Shown in pieces: positions 1-10,425 of a DNA stretch of 64,000 bases. Numbering within the stretch: position 1 is the first letter of the stretch; each line of letters starts with the position of its first letter. The position numbers and the translations under genes are program-made. Under the pieces are notes generated by a model. It had not been told where the DNA came from. It did not search any database and worked only from the letters and a program-made list of their open reading frames with translations. This DNA is from Diphasiastrum complanatum (taxonomy: Eukaryota; Streptophyta; Lycopodiopsida; Lycopodiales; Lycopodiaceae), in assembly GCA_029204225.1 (NCBI GenBank), contig CM055098.1, positions 3,585,607 to 3,649,606 on the forward strand, written 5' to 3'.

Positions 1-1945
1 TGTGCCGCTCACGTCATAGACCTTCTGATGGGGGACATAGGTGCACTTCCCTGGGTTAGAGCCATCGTCCGTGAGGCCCTCTTCGTGGTGACTTTTGTCA
101 CCAGGAAGAAGCGTGTTCTTGCCATGTTCCGGGTGTTCAGCCATCTGGACCTCCGTAAGCCAGCCCCCACACGCTTTGCATTCGACTTGGTGGTCATCGA
201 CCGTCTGATCAGGTGTAGGGTGCAGCTTCTACAGATGGTTGCCAGTGATCTTTGGTGTGCCAGTACGTTTCCGCGCACTGAGGATGGGGAGCACTTTTCT
301 TCCACGGTGAGGGGAGACCAGTTCTGGAGGGATGCACAGACATTGTCAGGACTGCTTCGACCACTTTACAGTGTGCTCCGCATGGCTGACAGCGAGGGGT
401 CCACACTTGGACTGGTATATGAGCTCATGGACCGGATTGGACAGTTCCTGCAGCTGCCCATCTTGCAGTCAGAGAGGTAAGCAGTATAGTAATGTAATTG
501 GCCTTTATCTTTTCAGTACTTGCTATTTTGTTTTTCTGTCAATGTTAAGTTTTTTCGTAATGCCCTACACCACATGCCTCTCACCTGCAGGATGACCGAG
601 CTGAAGTTCATCTGGGAGACGCGGTGGAACTACTTCCACAGGAGTATCCACAGCGTTGCACACATACTGCATCCCCTCTTCCTCTCTCCGACACAGGTCG
701 CAGACAGGGAGCTCGAGGCCGATTGGCTTCAGTACATTCACAGAGTGGGTCCACACATAGGTTTGGAACCTATCAGGCTCATGGAGGAGCTCGCTGCATT
801 TCATTTCGGCATGGGCACATTCGGCCACCCGGCTGCTCAGGATCCAAAGAGGAGGCAGCTACCCATTACCTGGTGGACCATGTTTGGTAGCACATACCCA
901 TCTATACAGCGTCTTGCACTGCGTGTCCTTTCTCAGGTATGCATCTCATTTTATCCTCCATTGTTGTGTTTCGTTGAAGTTCCACCCCTGCCACAATGTG
1001 CTGAAGTATTTCAATGCACGTACCACAGGACTGTGCTGCCTCCGTGTGTGAGCGTAATTGGAGCACATGGGCACTCATTCACACGAGGAGAAGAAATCGG
1101 TTGTCAGTGAGTCTGTTGGAGCGGTTGGTGTTCTGTAGCACCCCCGCACGTCTCGCCAAGAGACTTCCGACCATTACGAGCCCATTGCAGGTGATAGCTA
1201 ATCTTTCATAGCATGTTGGTTGACTACTGGTATGTTGGTTTCATTTCTTGATAGAGTTGTCTCCCTGACATGCAAATTTAAACCTTGCAGACGAAGATAT
1301 CTGATTTGGAGCGCCAGGTTGACTTGCCTACGGACAGCACCCATCCCATGCTTGCAGATGACCTGGGCACACAGTTGATGGCAGAGAGAGAGAGAGAGGG
1401 AGCTTGCCGAGATGAGAGAGAGAGAGCTTGGGCTTGAGCACAGAGAGCCTCCATTGTACGAGGCAGATGAGCCAGTGTCAGAGGATGATCAGGATGAGGA
1501 TGAGCCCATTCGGGTTGTGTTCGCCAGATCAATGCGGGATGAGGCATATGATACAGGTGTTGGGCACACGCCTAGAGCAGGGGTCACAGGTGCATCACAT
1601 GGTAGAGGTGGGACACATGCCACAGATTATACCACGAGACGGGCAGGGCACATTGGGGGGGGCAGTGGCATACCTTCTTATGTTGATATGATGGAGGAGG
1701 CTCTTGATAGGGGGCAGAGTGATTTGGGTTTACCTTCCGCAGCTGCTTGGATGCGTGCATCACAGAGCCATAGGCATTTCTATGATAGCAAACCAGAGGA
1801 GTCACCAGATGACTTTGATTGTACCAATTGGGAGGCCCAGATTTTTTATATTCTATTTTTTTTTTTGCGTTTTTGGCTCAGAAACGCGTTTCTGGGCAAC
1901 TATGATACATACATATATACTATTATATGTTTATTTCAAACATGA
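1..1945 (+). pseudogene. hAT-family transposase gene, copy 1 (5' end outside window, broken)
   Basis: C-terminal half of a DUF659-type hAT transposase. The frame is open from base 1 (CAAH, then DIGALPWV, LALFR-like and TRFA-type blocks), so the N-terminus lies upstream. Visible splice sites give exons 1-476, 591-936, 1029-1190 and 1291 onward, with GT/AG borders and matching phases (2, 0, 0). Exon 2 carries ITWWTMFGSTYPS and RVLSQ; exon 3 carries ASVCERNWSTWALIHTRRRN, the hAT dimerisation signature. Exon 4 encodes Arg-Glu dipeptides from a GA microsatellite, then an acidic and Gly-rich region. Reading from the splice site, two extra bases in the first GA tract (1382-1399) shift the frame to a stop at 1435-1437; the downstream frame is open only if they are removed. 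Homology to copy 2 stops near 1842, so the tail is replaced by unrelated sequence. Confidence 0.82.
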
Positions 1946-2183
1946 GGGGGGGAGGTTTAAAAAAACAAATTGGGGGTTTTTTGCCAAAGAAATAATGGGA
2001 GTTAAGGGGGCAAAAAAGACACAAGAGAGGAGAGAAAATAAAAGAAGTATGGAGAGGGTTCATGATGGTAACGAGGTATGGGCAAAAACGAGGTGGGAGG
2101 GCCGTAAAGTGAGGAAGAGTGGCATGTGTCTGAAACCCAATATTGGCCGATCCAAATCGCCCGTCAACGACGGGCTTTTCGAC
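1843..2183. other. Non-coding spacer after hAT copy 1
   Basis: T-rich then purine-rich sequence with no supported gene. It holds a perfect 16-bp palindrome, CAGAAACGCGTTTCTG, at 1879-1894. The poly-T and G-rich runs suggest a deletion or insertion junction where copy 1 lost its C-terminal tail. Confidence 0.6.
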
Positions 2184-2450
2184 GTTGCATCCGACGAGTT
2201 ACATCCGACGTTGCATTCGACGAGTCACATCCGATGAGTTACATCCGACGAGTTACGTCCGAAGAGTTGCATCCGACGAGTTACATCCGAAGAGTTGCAT
2301 CCGACGAGTTACATCCGAAGAGTTGCATCCAATGAGCTACATCTGACAAGTTGCATCCGACATCTAGAACTGACGAGTTGCATCCGCCGTCTAGAACCGA
2401 CGAGTTGCATCGGACAAGTTACATCCAACGAGTTGCATCCGACGAGTTGA
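2184..2450. repeat. 15-bp minisatellite
   Basis: Roughly seventeen degenerate copies of a 15-bp unit close to GCATCCGACGAGTTA. Some variants carry GAAGAG for GACGAG, and two are interrupted by a CATCTAGAAC-type insert. Because the unit is a multiple of three, several frames stay open across it; those frames are not taken as genes. Confidence 0.9.
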
Positions 2451-2539
2451 ATCGCATACAAACACACATTTCTACTAACACATTCTCTATCGCCTTTGAC
2501 CTCCAGCCGCCCGTCATCGACGCGCTTACCCACCCATCC

Positions 2540-2714
2540 GGCTGATCACTTACCACAGACATTCGACTGATCACTTACCTCAAACATTCGGCTAATCACT
2601 TACCACAGATATCCGGCTGATCACTTACCACAGACATTCAGCTGATCACTTACCTCAAACATTCGGCTGATCACTTACCTCAAACATTCGGCTAATCACT
2701 TACATCACACACAC
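2540..2714. repeat. 25-bp tandem repeat, seven units
   Basis: Seven contiguous 25-bp units of the form GGCTGATCACTTACC followed by ACAGACATTC or TCAAACATTC. The two variants are interspersed, which suggests unequal exchange or slippage. Each unit holds TGATCA or TAATCA. Confidence 0.92.
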
Positions 2715-2832
2715 CATCGGACACAAATCATCGGACACCATCGACCACATAAATCACACATACCATCGGACACAAATCATACACACAAATACACGCACAC
2801 ACTCATACACACAAATCCATGCACACACACAT
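2715..2832. repeat. CA-rich degenerate repeat
   Basis: Low-complexity sequence made of CATCGGACACAAATCAT-like and ACACACAAAT-like words. It runs directly into the truncated start of hAT copy 2. No gene is supported. Confidence 0.7.
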
Positions 2833-2850
2833 CATCGGCCGTTCTTGCCA

Positions 2851-4200
2851 TGATGACTTTTGTCACTAGGAAGAGGCGTGTTCTTGCCATGTTCCGGGTG
2901 TTCAGCCATTTGAACCTCCGTAAGTCAGCCCCCACATGCTTTGCATTCGACCTAGTGGTCATCGACCGTCTGATCAGGTGCAGGGCACAGCTTCTACAGA
3001 TGGTTGCCAGTGATCTTTGGCGTGCCAGTACGTTTCAGCACACGGAGGATGGGGAGCACTTTTCTTCCACGGTGAGGGGAGACCAGTTCTGGAGGGATGC
3101 ACAGACATTGTCAGGACTGCTTCGACCACTCTACATTGTGCTCCACATGGCTGACAACGAGGGGTCCACACTTGGACTGGTGTATGAGCTCATGGACCGG
3201 ATCAGACAGTTCCTGCAGTTGCCCATCTTGCAGCCAGAGAGGTAAGTGGTACAGTGTTGTAATTGTTCTTTATCTTTTCAGTGTTTGTTAGTTTGTTTTT
3301 ATGTCCATGTTAAGTTTTTTCCAAAATTTGGTTCGACTTCATGCAGGATGACGGAGCTGAGGTTCATCTGGGAGACGCGGTGGAACTACTTTCACAGGAG
3401 TATCCACAGCGTTGCACACATCTTGCATCCCCTCTTCCTCTCTCCGACACAGATATCAGACAGGGAGCTCGAGGCGGATTGGCTTGAGTACATCTACAGG
3501 GTGGGTCCACACATTGGCTTGGATCCTATCAGACTCATGGAGGAGTTAGCTGCATTTCGTTTCGGGATGGGCATGTTCGGTCACCCGGCTGCTCAAGATC
3601 CAGAGAGGAGGCAGCTCCCCATTACTTGGTGGACCATGTTCGGCAGCACCTATCCCTCCATTCAGCGTCTTGCACTGCGTGTCCTTTCACAGGTATGTAT
3701 CTCATCTCATCCTCCCTTGCTGTGTTTCGTTGACACGACCAGAAGAAACAGGTTGTCAATGAGTCAGCTAGAGCGGTTGGTGTTCTATAGCACCAACGCA
3801 CGTCTCGCCAGGAGACTGCCGACCATTACAAGCACATTGCAGGTGATGGGCTATTCTCCCATAGCATGTTGGTTGACGTCTCACTAAAATGTAGGTTTCA
3901 ATTTTTTATCAAGTTGTTGTCTTGACACGCTCAATTTTGACCTTGCAGACGAAGATATCCGATTTGGAGCGCCAGGTTGACTTTCCTACAAACAGCATTC
4001 ATCCCATGCCTGCAGATGACTTGGGCACACAGTTGATGGCACAGAGAGAGAGGGAGCTTGCTGAGATGAGAGAGAGAGAGAGAGCTTGGGCTTGAGCACA
4101 GAGAGCCTCCTTTGTATGAGGCAAATGAGCCAGTGTCAGAGGATGAGCATGATGAGGATGAGCCCATTCGGGTTGTGTTTGCCAGATCAGAGAGGGATGA
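2851..4200 (+). pseudogene. hAT-family transposase gene, copy 2, 5' part (interrupted by chromovirus)
   Basis: Paralogue of copy 1 at an offset of about 2765 bp, beginning abruptly inside exon 1 at the VTFVTRK block, so it is 5'-truncated. Exon 1 ends at 3241 and exon 2 is 3347-3692, the same 346 nt as in copy 1. Relative to copy 1, 104 bp are missing at the 3733/3734 junction; this removes the intron-2 acceptor and the CERNW part of the dimerisation signature. The retained intron remnant is in frame, so the ORF runs on to the donor at 3842/3843. Exon 4 starts at 3949; two extra bases in its second GA tract (4067-4085) cause a stop at 4093-4095. The coding frame then meets the LTR at 4201 and resumes at 10426. 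Confidence 0.82.
4196..4200. repeat. Target site duplication, left copy (GATGA)
   Basis: GATGA directly precedes the TG of the 5' LTR and recurs at 10426-10430 directly after the CA of the 3' LTR. hAT copy 1 has a single GATGA at the equivalent place (GGGATGAGGCATATGAT), which confirms the empty site. Confidence 0.96.
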
Positions 4201-4558
4201 TGTTACGAGCTCGTAACCAGTGCCGAACCCTAGAGAACACAGATAGGTCAGATACCACAGTCAGGGTCGTGTCCAGCGTACATGACCAACAGGGCAAGAC
4301 AGTGTGAGTAGTGTGCCCCAGCACGGTCCATAGCCATGGCGGGCCTAACACAGCCTAGGGACCCTGTCAGCAGGATAGGGCCCCCAGTTGGGTCCCGACG
4401 TGCAGTCGGCCACGTCAGTGCCACGTAGCCGACACTTGGCAGTAGCATGCTACCAGTCCTCACACTGGGCTAGGAGGGGCTTACTCTATATCAGGGAGTA
4501 GGCAAGGTTGGGTGGATCAGTTAGTGTTTGCCCTACTGTGGTGTTAGGATCTATTACA
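4201..4558 (+). repeat. 5' LTR of chromovirus
   Basis: 358 bp, TGTTACGAGCTCG ... GGATCTATTACA. A TATA-like CTATATC lies near 4481-4490, a plausible core promoter for the element RNA. It matches the 3' LTR at all positions but one. Confidence 0.96.
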
Positions 4559-4559
4559 C

Positions 4560-4572
4560 TGGTATCAGAGCC
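4560..4572 (+). promoter_or_regulatory. Primer binding site (initiator tRNA-Met)
   Basis: TGGTATCAGAGCC, one base after the LTR end, matches the complement of the 3' end of plant initiator tRNA-Met, the usual primer for minus-strand synthesis in plant LTR retrotransposons. Confidence 0.93.
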
Positions 4573-5269
4573 ATCTCCATCCTAGGGAGTTCAGGACAGC
4601 AGTAGAGAAAGCTATCAGAAGATAGGAAAGATTTCTCAGATTCTCAGGAAAGAATGGAGGAGGAAAATCGCTGTAGGAACAGCTTTCAAATCCTTGAAAT
4701 TTGCTGGGAATTTACAGTTGTTTGAGGCACAATCCCTTGTAGAAGCTCAGCGCTGAAAAATCAGGGATTTACCCTTGATTTTTATGTATCAGTTGTGGAT
4801 TTTTGAGCACATTTTATATAGAAAACGTGGAGCAGGTCCAGCGCTGCCAAATTGGGTGGAAACTTCGAATTTGGAGTGAAATTTTCTGGAATTTGGAGCG
4901 GATCTGAGACAGAATCGTGGGTGCAGGTCCAGCGCTGAAGGTCTTTGGCAGGAACCACAAGTTTGCAACTGTTTTGGGTCCTAAAACGGGAATTTTGGAG
5001 CAAAAAGTATACACCTCAGACAGCGAGGGAAGGGGCCAAGACGATCAGAAGTTTGTTTCTTTTTCTTGGTACCTTGATCTCTGATTTTTCCGGACAGCAG
5101 ATCTGAAAGCAGTGGAGGAAGAGCTGAAAGGGCTTTTCTTGATTCTTTCTTTGGAAGTACAGTCCTCAGAAACAGCTAAGTCATCTTTCCTTTCCCTTGT
5201 ACAGTTGTAAATTAGTCTTTTAGACTTTTTTCCTTCAGAAGTTAAGGTAGCTCTCTTTCAGTTTCGAAG
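4573..5269 (+). other. Chromovirus 5' leader
   Basis: About 700 nt of untranslated leader before gag. The word GCAGGTCCAGCGCTG occurs twice (4832-4846 and 4923-4937), and CTCAGCGCTG occurs near 4746, so there is a dispersed GCGCTG motif of the kind that could serve packaging or dimerisation; that role is inference. No long ORF. Confidence 0.6.
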
Positions 5270-6481
5270 ATGACCACTCCTCAGGGACCTGATCAACCCC
5301 AGGAGAGAGGCTTCGACGAACTTGAAACAGAAGCCTTGGCTTACAGAAAAGGGAAGGAACCCATGGAAGTAGAAGAACAGGAACAGTTCGCCGAAGAACT
5401 CGACGAACTGGTTACCAAGGAGCAGTTCCTCCAATTGGTAACAGAAGTGGATGAACTGAAGCTGGCATTAGCCAATTTCAAGTCCAGTGTGGACGACTCG
5501 TTCGCTGAACTCAAAAACTTGATTTTGAGCTCCGCGAAAGGAAGCCTTCCCTCCACTTCTCAGTTATCCCCTTCTCCACTTCCATCAGTTTCGGGTGAGA
5601 CTTTACGGTCTCACCCCAGTGTTTTTAAAGATTTAAAGCCTCCTACTTTTAATGGGGAAGAGAAGGATAGAAATGCAGATATTCTACAAACCTTCCTCAG
5701 CAAATGGAAGAACATTCATGCTCTTAAACAGACCCCTGACCATTTGCAAGCAATTGAGGCCAGTCTTTCTTTAGGGCCTATGGCCTATAAGTGGTGGTTA
5801 AATCTCCAGGAGACTGGGCAGACTCCCCGGTCATGGAAAGCTTTTGAAGAGGCTTTCCTAAGAGAATTTCTACCAGAGAATGAACTTGATAGAGCCTGGG
5901 AAGCCTGGGAAAGAACAGTAATGGACAAGTCCCTCATCCAATATATCTCGCAGTATCGAGAGGCAATTTTAAAGATTAAAAATATGGATGACTATCAAAA
6001 AATCAGGGGATTTGTCCGTGGCCTCAAAGATGAATATAAAGTAGAGGTCCAGAGAAACTCGCCTACTACCCTTGAGCAAGCTCTCAGATATGCTCAAATC
6101 TATGATGATTCAGTGGGTAGGAAGAGAGCGAGACAGCAACCACTTTCTGAGCAGCTTCCTCAGAAAGACTTTCAATTTAAAAAGGAATTTTTAAAAAGAA
6201 AGAAAGAAGATAAATTTAAAGGTGAAGCTCCTCAGAAACGCCCTTCACACATACAGCCCTTAAAACCAGATGATTTTGAGAAAGCCAAACAAGAACGTTT
6301 GTGCTTTGTGTGTATGGCAAGGGACACACAGTCAGACAGTGTCCCAAGGGGCCTTTCACAAAAAAAGATAAGAAAGATAAAAAACAAGTTCATCTTGTTC
6401 AGACTGTATGTTTCCCCAGTGACTCGGCAGCTTCCGAGATCAAAGTGTATCATGAAGATCATGAACACTGTTGCCAGCTGA
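5270..6481 (+). CDS. gag: Chromovirus Gag
   Basis: Structural protein forming the cytoplasmic particle in which the element RNA is reverse transcribed. ATG at 5270 opens a 403-codon frame with an acidic, Gln-rich N-terminus (about residues 1-80), a Ser/Pro linker, and the Retrotrans_gag core (about 115-285; [30 protein letters not shown]). A Lys-rich segment leads to the start of a CCHC zinc knuckle (CFVC). The rest of that knuckle (GKGHTVRQC) lies in the -1 frame, so the last 55 or so codons here are probably not native. The frame overlaps pol by 181 nt. Confidence 0.9.
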   Translation: MTTPQGPDQPQERGFDELETEALAYRKGKEPMEVEEQEQFAEELDELVTKEQFLQLVTEVDELKLALANFKSSVDDSFAELKNLILSSAKGSLPSTSQLSPSPLPSVSGETLRSHPSVFKDLKPPTFNGEEKDRNADILQTFLSKWKNIHALKQTPDHLQAIEASLSLGPMAYKWWLNLQETGQTPRSWKAFEEAFLREFLPENELDRAWEAWERTVMDKSLIQYISQYREAILKIKNMDDYQKIRGFVRGLKDEYKVEVQRNSPTTLEQALRYAQIYDDSVGRKRARQQPLSEQLPQKDFQFKKEFLKRKKEDKFKGEAPQKRPSHIQPLKPDDFEKAKQERLCFVCMARDTQSDSVPRGLSQKKIRKIKNKFILFRLYVSPVTRQLPRSKCIMKIMNTVAS

Positions 6482-9400
6482 CCTCTGCAATGCTAGCGAG
6501 ACCCTTCAGCTTTGGGCCGCATGACCTAGTACGTATGCATGGGAAAGTTGGTAACCAGTCAGTAAGAGTCATGGTTGATGATGGGGCAACCCATAATTTC
6601 ATCAACCACACCCTGGTTAAAAAGCTTAAACTACCAGAAGTACCTAGTCAGCATAGGTACATAGTTTCATTAGCTAAGGGTGAAGATAAAAAAATATGGG
6701 AAACTATGGTAAGTAAGTTAAACCTTGGTATTCAGGGGTACCAAGATCAAATAAACTTTCAGATAATGCACCTGGATCGAACAGACATTGTTCTCGGGAG
6801 AGATTGGCTCTACAGTTTAGGACCTTCCCTCCACAGAAACTATCAGGAGAACACCCTCAGCTTTCAGTATAAAGGCCGAGAGATCCAGTTGCATGGGGAG
6901 CATGATGTTCCCAACAGCCCTATGGTCTGCAGTTCAGAGCTCTGTCAGCTAATCGGAGACGAAGACCATCAGGTATTCTTATGTGACTTTCAGTTTATTC
7001 CTGAAGTTTCTATTTCCAGTTCTATTCAGCAGAAAATCAGTAAATTAGAAACTTTATTGTCTAAATTTAAAGATGTTTTTCCTGAAGATTTGCCACATGG
7101 TTTACCACCTAGCAGAGAGGTAGATCATGTAATAAACCTAGTACCAGGTACAGCACCTGTTTCTAAACCTCCGTATCGGGTCAGCCGAACAGAGGATGAA
7201 GAAATAACTAGGCAGTTAACAGACTATCTTGGGAAAGGCCAAATTCAGACCAGTAGTTCACCATGGGCCTCACCAGTCCTATTGGTGAAAAAGAAAGAGG
7301 GGTCTATGCGTCTTTGCGTAGATTACAGAGCCCTCAATAAAGTCACAATTAAGAATAAATACCCTATGCCTCGGGCAGACGAGTTGTTTGATCAACTCGA
7401 CGGGGCTAAGTTTTTCAGTAAAATAGACCTTAGATCGGGATATCATCAAGTCCGTATAAAATCGGAAGATGTCTCGAAAACAGCTTTTAGGACTCGTCAC
7501 GGTCATTATGAGTTTAAGGTGATGCCATTTGGGCTCACAAATGCTCCAGCTACCTTTATGACCTTGATGAACAGTGTCCTCAGACCATACTTGGGTAAGT
7601 TTGTAGTCGTATTTTTAGATGACATCCTCGTCTACAGCAAAACGAGGAAGGAGCATCTAAAACACCTCAGAAAGGTGTTTCGACTGCTCAGAAAGCATAA
7701 GCTTTATGCTAAACAATCCAAGTGTGAATTCTTCGTTGAAGAAGTAGCATATTTGGGTCACATTATCTCTTCAGATGGGATTAAGATGGACCCAAATAAG
7801 GTTAAAGCCATACTCAGTTGGCTGAGACCTCAGAATATTTTGGAACTTCAAATCTTTCTTGGTCTGGCGGGATATTACAGACGATTTGTCAAGGAATATG
7901 CTCAGATAGCAGTCCCTATGACAAATCTTCTTAAGGGGAAGGGAAAGGAGTTCATTTGGGAGTCTGCACAACAGGAGAGCTTTGATGCTCTCAAAACAGC
8001 CTTAGCTACAGCACCAGTCTTAAAAGTCGTCGACCCCAATCAGCCATTTGTGGTCGAAACAGATGCTAGCAACTTTGCAGTAGGCGCTGTGCTAACTCAG
8101 GGTGGACGACCAGTTGCGTTCGAGAGTAAAAAACTCGAGCCAGCTCAGACTAGGTACAGTGCCTATGAAAAGGAACTCTTTTCTATAGTCCATGCCCTTA
8201 AGACTTGGAGGCATTATTTGTATGGTGCCAACTTTGAGGTCCTGACAGACCATGAGAGTCTCAGATACCTTTGCAATCAACCTGAGCTTAGAGGTCGGAA
8301 AGCTCGTTGGGCAGAGTTGATGCAAGAGTTTGACATGTCTATCAGATATAGGCGTGGAAAATTCAATACAGTAGCAGATGCCCTTAGCAGAATGCCTATG
8401 ATAAACGAGCTGAGTTTTACTCAGATTCGTAATGAGTTACTCGAGTCCTTGAGAGGGAAATGCCAGCATGATGCATTCTTCTCTATTATCTGGAACTCAG
8501 TCCAAAACAGACAGTTACAGACTCCAGAACCAGTTCCCGGGGCTGGTGCCAGTTCATCCAAGAATACGGCAGCTTCCGTTGAGGATGATGATGAGTCCGA
8601 GTATACGTCGTCAGATGACGTTGAGGATTCTGAGCCTGTATTACCCAAGCAAACCCCTGTGGTTGAGGGTCAGTTGACTCAAGGATTCAAATGGAAACAG
8701 TATTCCATTCAGGATGAGTACTTGCTCTATAGAGATAGAGTATGCGTCCCCAATTCAGAGAATTATAGGCAGCAGGTCCTATATGAATGTCATGACAATC
8801 CTAGCGCGGGACACCCAGGCATACTAAAGACCTATGAGCTTCTTCGTAGGCAATTTTTCTGGCCCAGTATGAAAAAGGACGTCCACCAGTATGTAACCAG
8901 TTGCCAGAAATGTCAAGTAAATAAAGCAGAGCGTTTAAGGGCAGGAGGGTTGTTGCATCCCTTAGAAATACCAGCTGGTAAATGGGAGAGTATCTCCATG
9001 GATTTTATAGTAGGCCTGCCTAAAACCCAAAAGGGTAATGACGCTATATGGGTCACAGTTGACCGTCTGACCAAAATGGCTCATTTTATTCCGACCAAAA
9101 CAACCGTTAGAGCTCCAAAGTTAGCGAGGTTGTTTGTAGACGGGCTATTTAAATTGTACGGTCTACCTTCCGGCATAGTCAGCGACCGGGACAGTAAGTT
9201 TACTGGAAATTTTTGGAGGGCAGTATTCCATCATCTCCATACTAAACTTAATATGAGTACCACCGACCATCCACAGACGGACGGTCAAACAGAAAGGGTA
9301 AATCAAGTGCTGGAGGATATGCTTCGTGCATACGTCAGCAAGAGGCAGACTAATTGGGAGGAGTATCTCTCGATATTAGAGTTTGCTTACAACAGTACCA

Positions 9401-10056
9401 AACATTCAGCTACGGGATACAGCCCATTTATGCTGATGTATGGTTTTCAGCCACGCTCACCCACAGCTGTAGGGTTTAAACAAGAAAAAGTTGAAGCAGC
9501 CAGAAACTTTTTAGAAGACCTAAACCAGATGATAGAACATGCTAAGCGTAGCATTAGACAATCCCAGGATCGAGCCAGGCATTATGCAGATCCACACAGA
9601 CGGGATGTGCAGTTCTCCACTGGTGAGAAAGTCTACTTGAGAGTCCCAGTTGACTCTAAAACCCTCAAATCAGGAGTGTGTGCTAAGTTGTCTCCAAGGT
9701 ATTGTGGTCCCTTTACCATCAGTAGGAGACTAGGCGAGGTCACCTATGAACTAGAACTCCCACACAGCAGTAAGGTTTTTCCAGTTTTTCATGTAAGTCA
9801 GTTACGAAAAGCCTTAACCAGATCAGATAATCTGGTAGGGGACAGTGTTCTAGTTCTCCCATTGGATCCTCAACAACCTCCACATGAACCAGAGGAAATT
9901 CTTGATAGTAGAGAGACGCAGACTCGTCATACTCTATACCGAGAATATCTGGTTAAGTGGAATGATCAGCCTGTTGAGAATGCCACTTGGGAAAGAGGCA
10001 GCGTCCTTCGCAAGATTTTTCCAGACTTTGTCTTAGAGGACCAAGACGGTTCTTAA
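6301..10056 (+). CDS. pol: Chromovirus Pol polyprotein (PR-RT-RH-IN-chromodomain)
   Basis: Open over about 1251 codons, -1 relative to gag; 6301 is the start of the open stretch rather than a proven initiation codon, since its first residues complete the Gag zinc knuckle. Protease: DDGATHNF with Asp near 93-94 (most relatives have DSG) and LGRDW. Reverse transcriptase: VDYRALNK near 340, [13 protein letters not shown] with Asp 440/441. RNase H: ETDAS with Asp 588, TDHESL. A Ser/Asp/Glu-rich linker follows (about 735-790). Integrase: HHCC zinc domain, catalytic Asp 901, Asp 962, Glu 998 (35 residues between the last two), then a GPF/Y-type module. The C-terminus is a chromodomain ([16 protein letters not shown]), thought to steer integration to marked chromatin. 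Ends in TAA next to the polypurine tract. Confidence 0.95.
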   Translation: MLCVYGKGHTVRQCPKGPFTKKDKKDKKQVHLVQTVCFPSDSAASEIKVYHEDHEHCCQLTSAMLARPFSFGPHDLVRMHGKVGNQSVRVMVDDGATHNFINHTLVKKLKLPEVPSQHRYIVSLAKGEDKKIWETMVSKLNLGIQGYQDQINFQIMHLDRTDIVLGRDWLYSLGPSLHRNYQENTLSFQYKGREIQLHGEHDVPNSPMVCSSELCQLIGDEDHQVFLCDFQFIPEVSISSSIQQKISKLETLLSKFKDVFPEDLPHGLPPSREVDHVINLVPGTAPVSKPPYRVSRTEDEEITRQLTDYLGKGQIQTSSSPWASPVLLVKKKEGSMRLCVDYRALNKVTIKNKYPMPRADELFDQLDGAKFFSKIDLRSGYHQVRIKSEDVSKTAFRTRHGHYEFKVMPFGLTNAPATFMTLMNSVLRPYLGKFVVVFLDDILVYSKTRKEHLKHLRKVFRLLRKHKLYAKQSKCEFFVEEVAYLGHIISSDGIKMDPNKVKAILSWLRPQNILELQIFLGLAGYYRRFVKEYAQIAVPMTNLLKGKGKEFIWESAQQESFDALKTALATAPVLKVVDPNQPFVVETDASNFAVGAVLTQGGRPVAFESKKLEPAQTRYSAYEKELFSIVHALKTWRHYLYGANFEVLTDHESLRYLCNQPELRGRKARWAELMQEFDMSIRYRRGKFNTVADALSRMPMINELSFTQIRNELLESLRGKCQHDAFFSIIWNSVQNRQLQTPEPVPGAGASSSKNTAASVEDDDESEYTSSDDVEDSEPVLPKQTPVVEGQLTQGFKWKQYSIQDEYLLYRDRVCVPNSENYRQQVLYECHDNPSAGHPGILKTYELLRRQFFWPSMKKDVHQYVTSCQKCQVNKAERLRAGGLLHPLEIPAGKWESISMDFIVGLPKTQKGNDAIWVTVDRLTKMAHFIPTKTTVRAPKLARLFVDGLFKLYGLPSGIVSDRDSKFTGNFWRAVFHHLHTKLNMSTTDHPQTDGQTERVNQVLEDMLRAYVSKRQTNWEEYLSILEFAYNSTKHSATGYSPFMLMYGFQPRSPTAVGFKQEKVEAARNFLEDLNQMIEHAKRSIRQSQDRARHYADPHRRDVQFSTGEKVYLRVPVDSKTLKSGVCAKLSPRYCGPFTISRRLGEVTYELELPHSSKVFPVFHVSQLRKALTRSDNLVGDSVLVLPLDPQQPPHEPEEILDSRETQTRHTLYREYLVKWNDQPVENATWERGSVLRKIFPDFVLEDQDGS

Positions 10057-10067
10057 GGGGGAGGGAG
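10055..10067 (+). promoter_or_regulatory. Polypurine tract
   Basis: AAGGGGGAGGGAG directly upstream of the 3' LTR; expected primer for plus-strand DNA synthesis. It overlaps the pol stop codon. Confidence 0.9.
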
Positions 10068-10425
10068 TGTTACGAGCTCGTAACCAGTGCCGAACCCTAG
10101 AGAACACAGATAGGTCAGATACCACAGTCAGGGTCGTGTCCAGCGTACATGACCAACAGGACAAGACAGTGTGAGTAGTGTGCCCCAGCACGGTCCATAG
10201 CCATGGCGGGCCTAACACAGCCTAGGGACCCTGTCAGCAGGATAGGGCCCCCAGTTGGGTCCCGACGTGCAGTCGGCCACGTCAGTGCCACGTAGCCGAC
10301 ACTTGGCAGTAGCATGCTACCAGTCCTCACACTGGGCTAGGAGGGGCTTACTCTATATCAGGGAGTAGGCAAGGTTGGGTGGATCAGTTAGTGTTTGCCC
10401 TACTGTGGTGTTAGGATCTATTACA
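10068..10425 (+). repeat. 3' LTR of chromovirus
   Basis: 358 bp, same ends and length as the 5' LTR, with one base difference (A at 10161). Confidence 0.96.

Larger units (their letters stand above)
4201..10425 (+). mobile_element. Ty3/gypsy LTR retrotransposon, chromovirus
   Basis: Complete 6225-bp element: two 358-bp LTRs (TG...CA), tRNA-iMet primer site, leader, gag, pol, polypurine tract and a perfect 5-bp target duplication. Pol order is protease, reverse transcriptase, RNase H, integrase, chromodomain, which is diagnostic of Ty3/gypsy chromoviruses. The LTRs differ at one position (G at 4294, A at 10161), so insertion is recent. It sits in sense orientation inside the last exon of hAT copy 2. 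The one visible lesion is a -1 frame change inside the Gag zinc knuckle; everything else appears intact. Confidence 0.97.

Noticed and set aside
2126-2545. Repeat proteins in the 15-bp array, or a CRISPR-like array
   Set aside because: Open frames follow from a unit length divisible by three. Units are contiguous and degenerate with no unique spacers, and the context is a plant nuclear genome.
4560-4572. tRNA-Met gene
   Set aside because: Only the 13-nt primer match is present; there is no tRNA body.
6290-6330. Programmed -1 frameshift site
   Set aside because: No X XXY YYZ heptamer at the needed position; a simple one-base deletion is the more economical reading, so it is kept only as an open question.
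10115-10330. Minus-strand 71-codon ORF in each LTR
   Set aside because: Occurs in both LTRs only because they are duplicates; it has no family resemblance and overlaps regulatory DNA.
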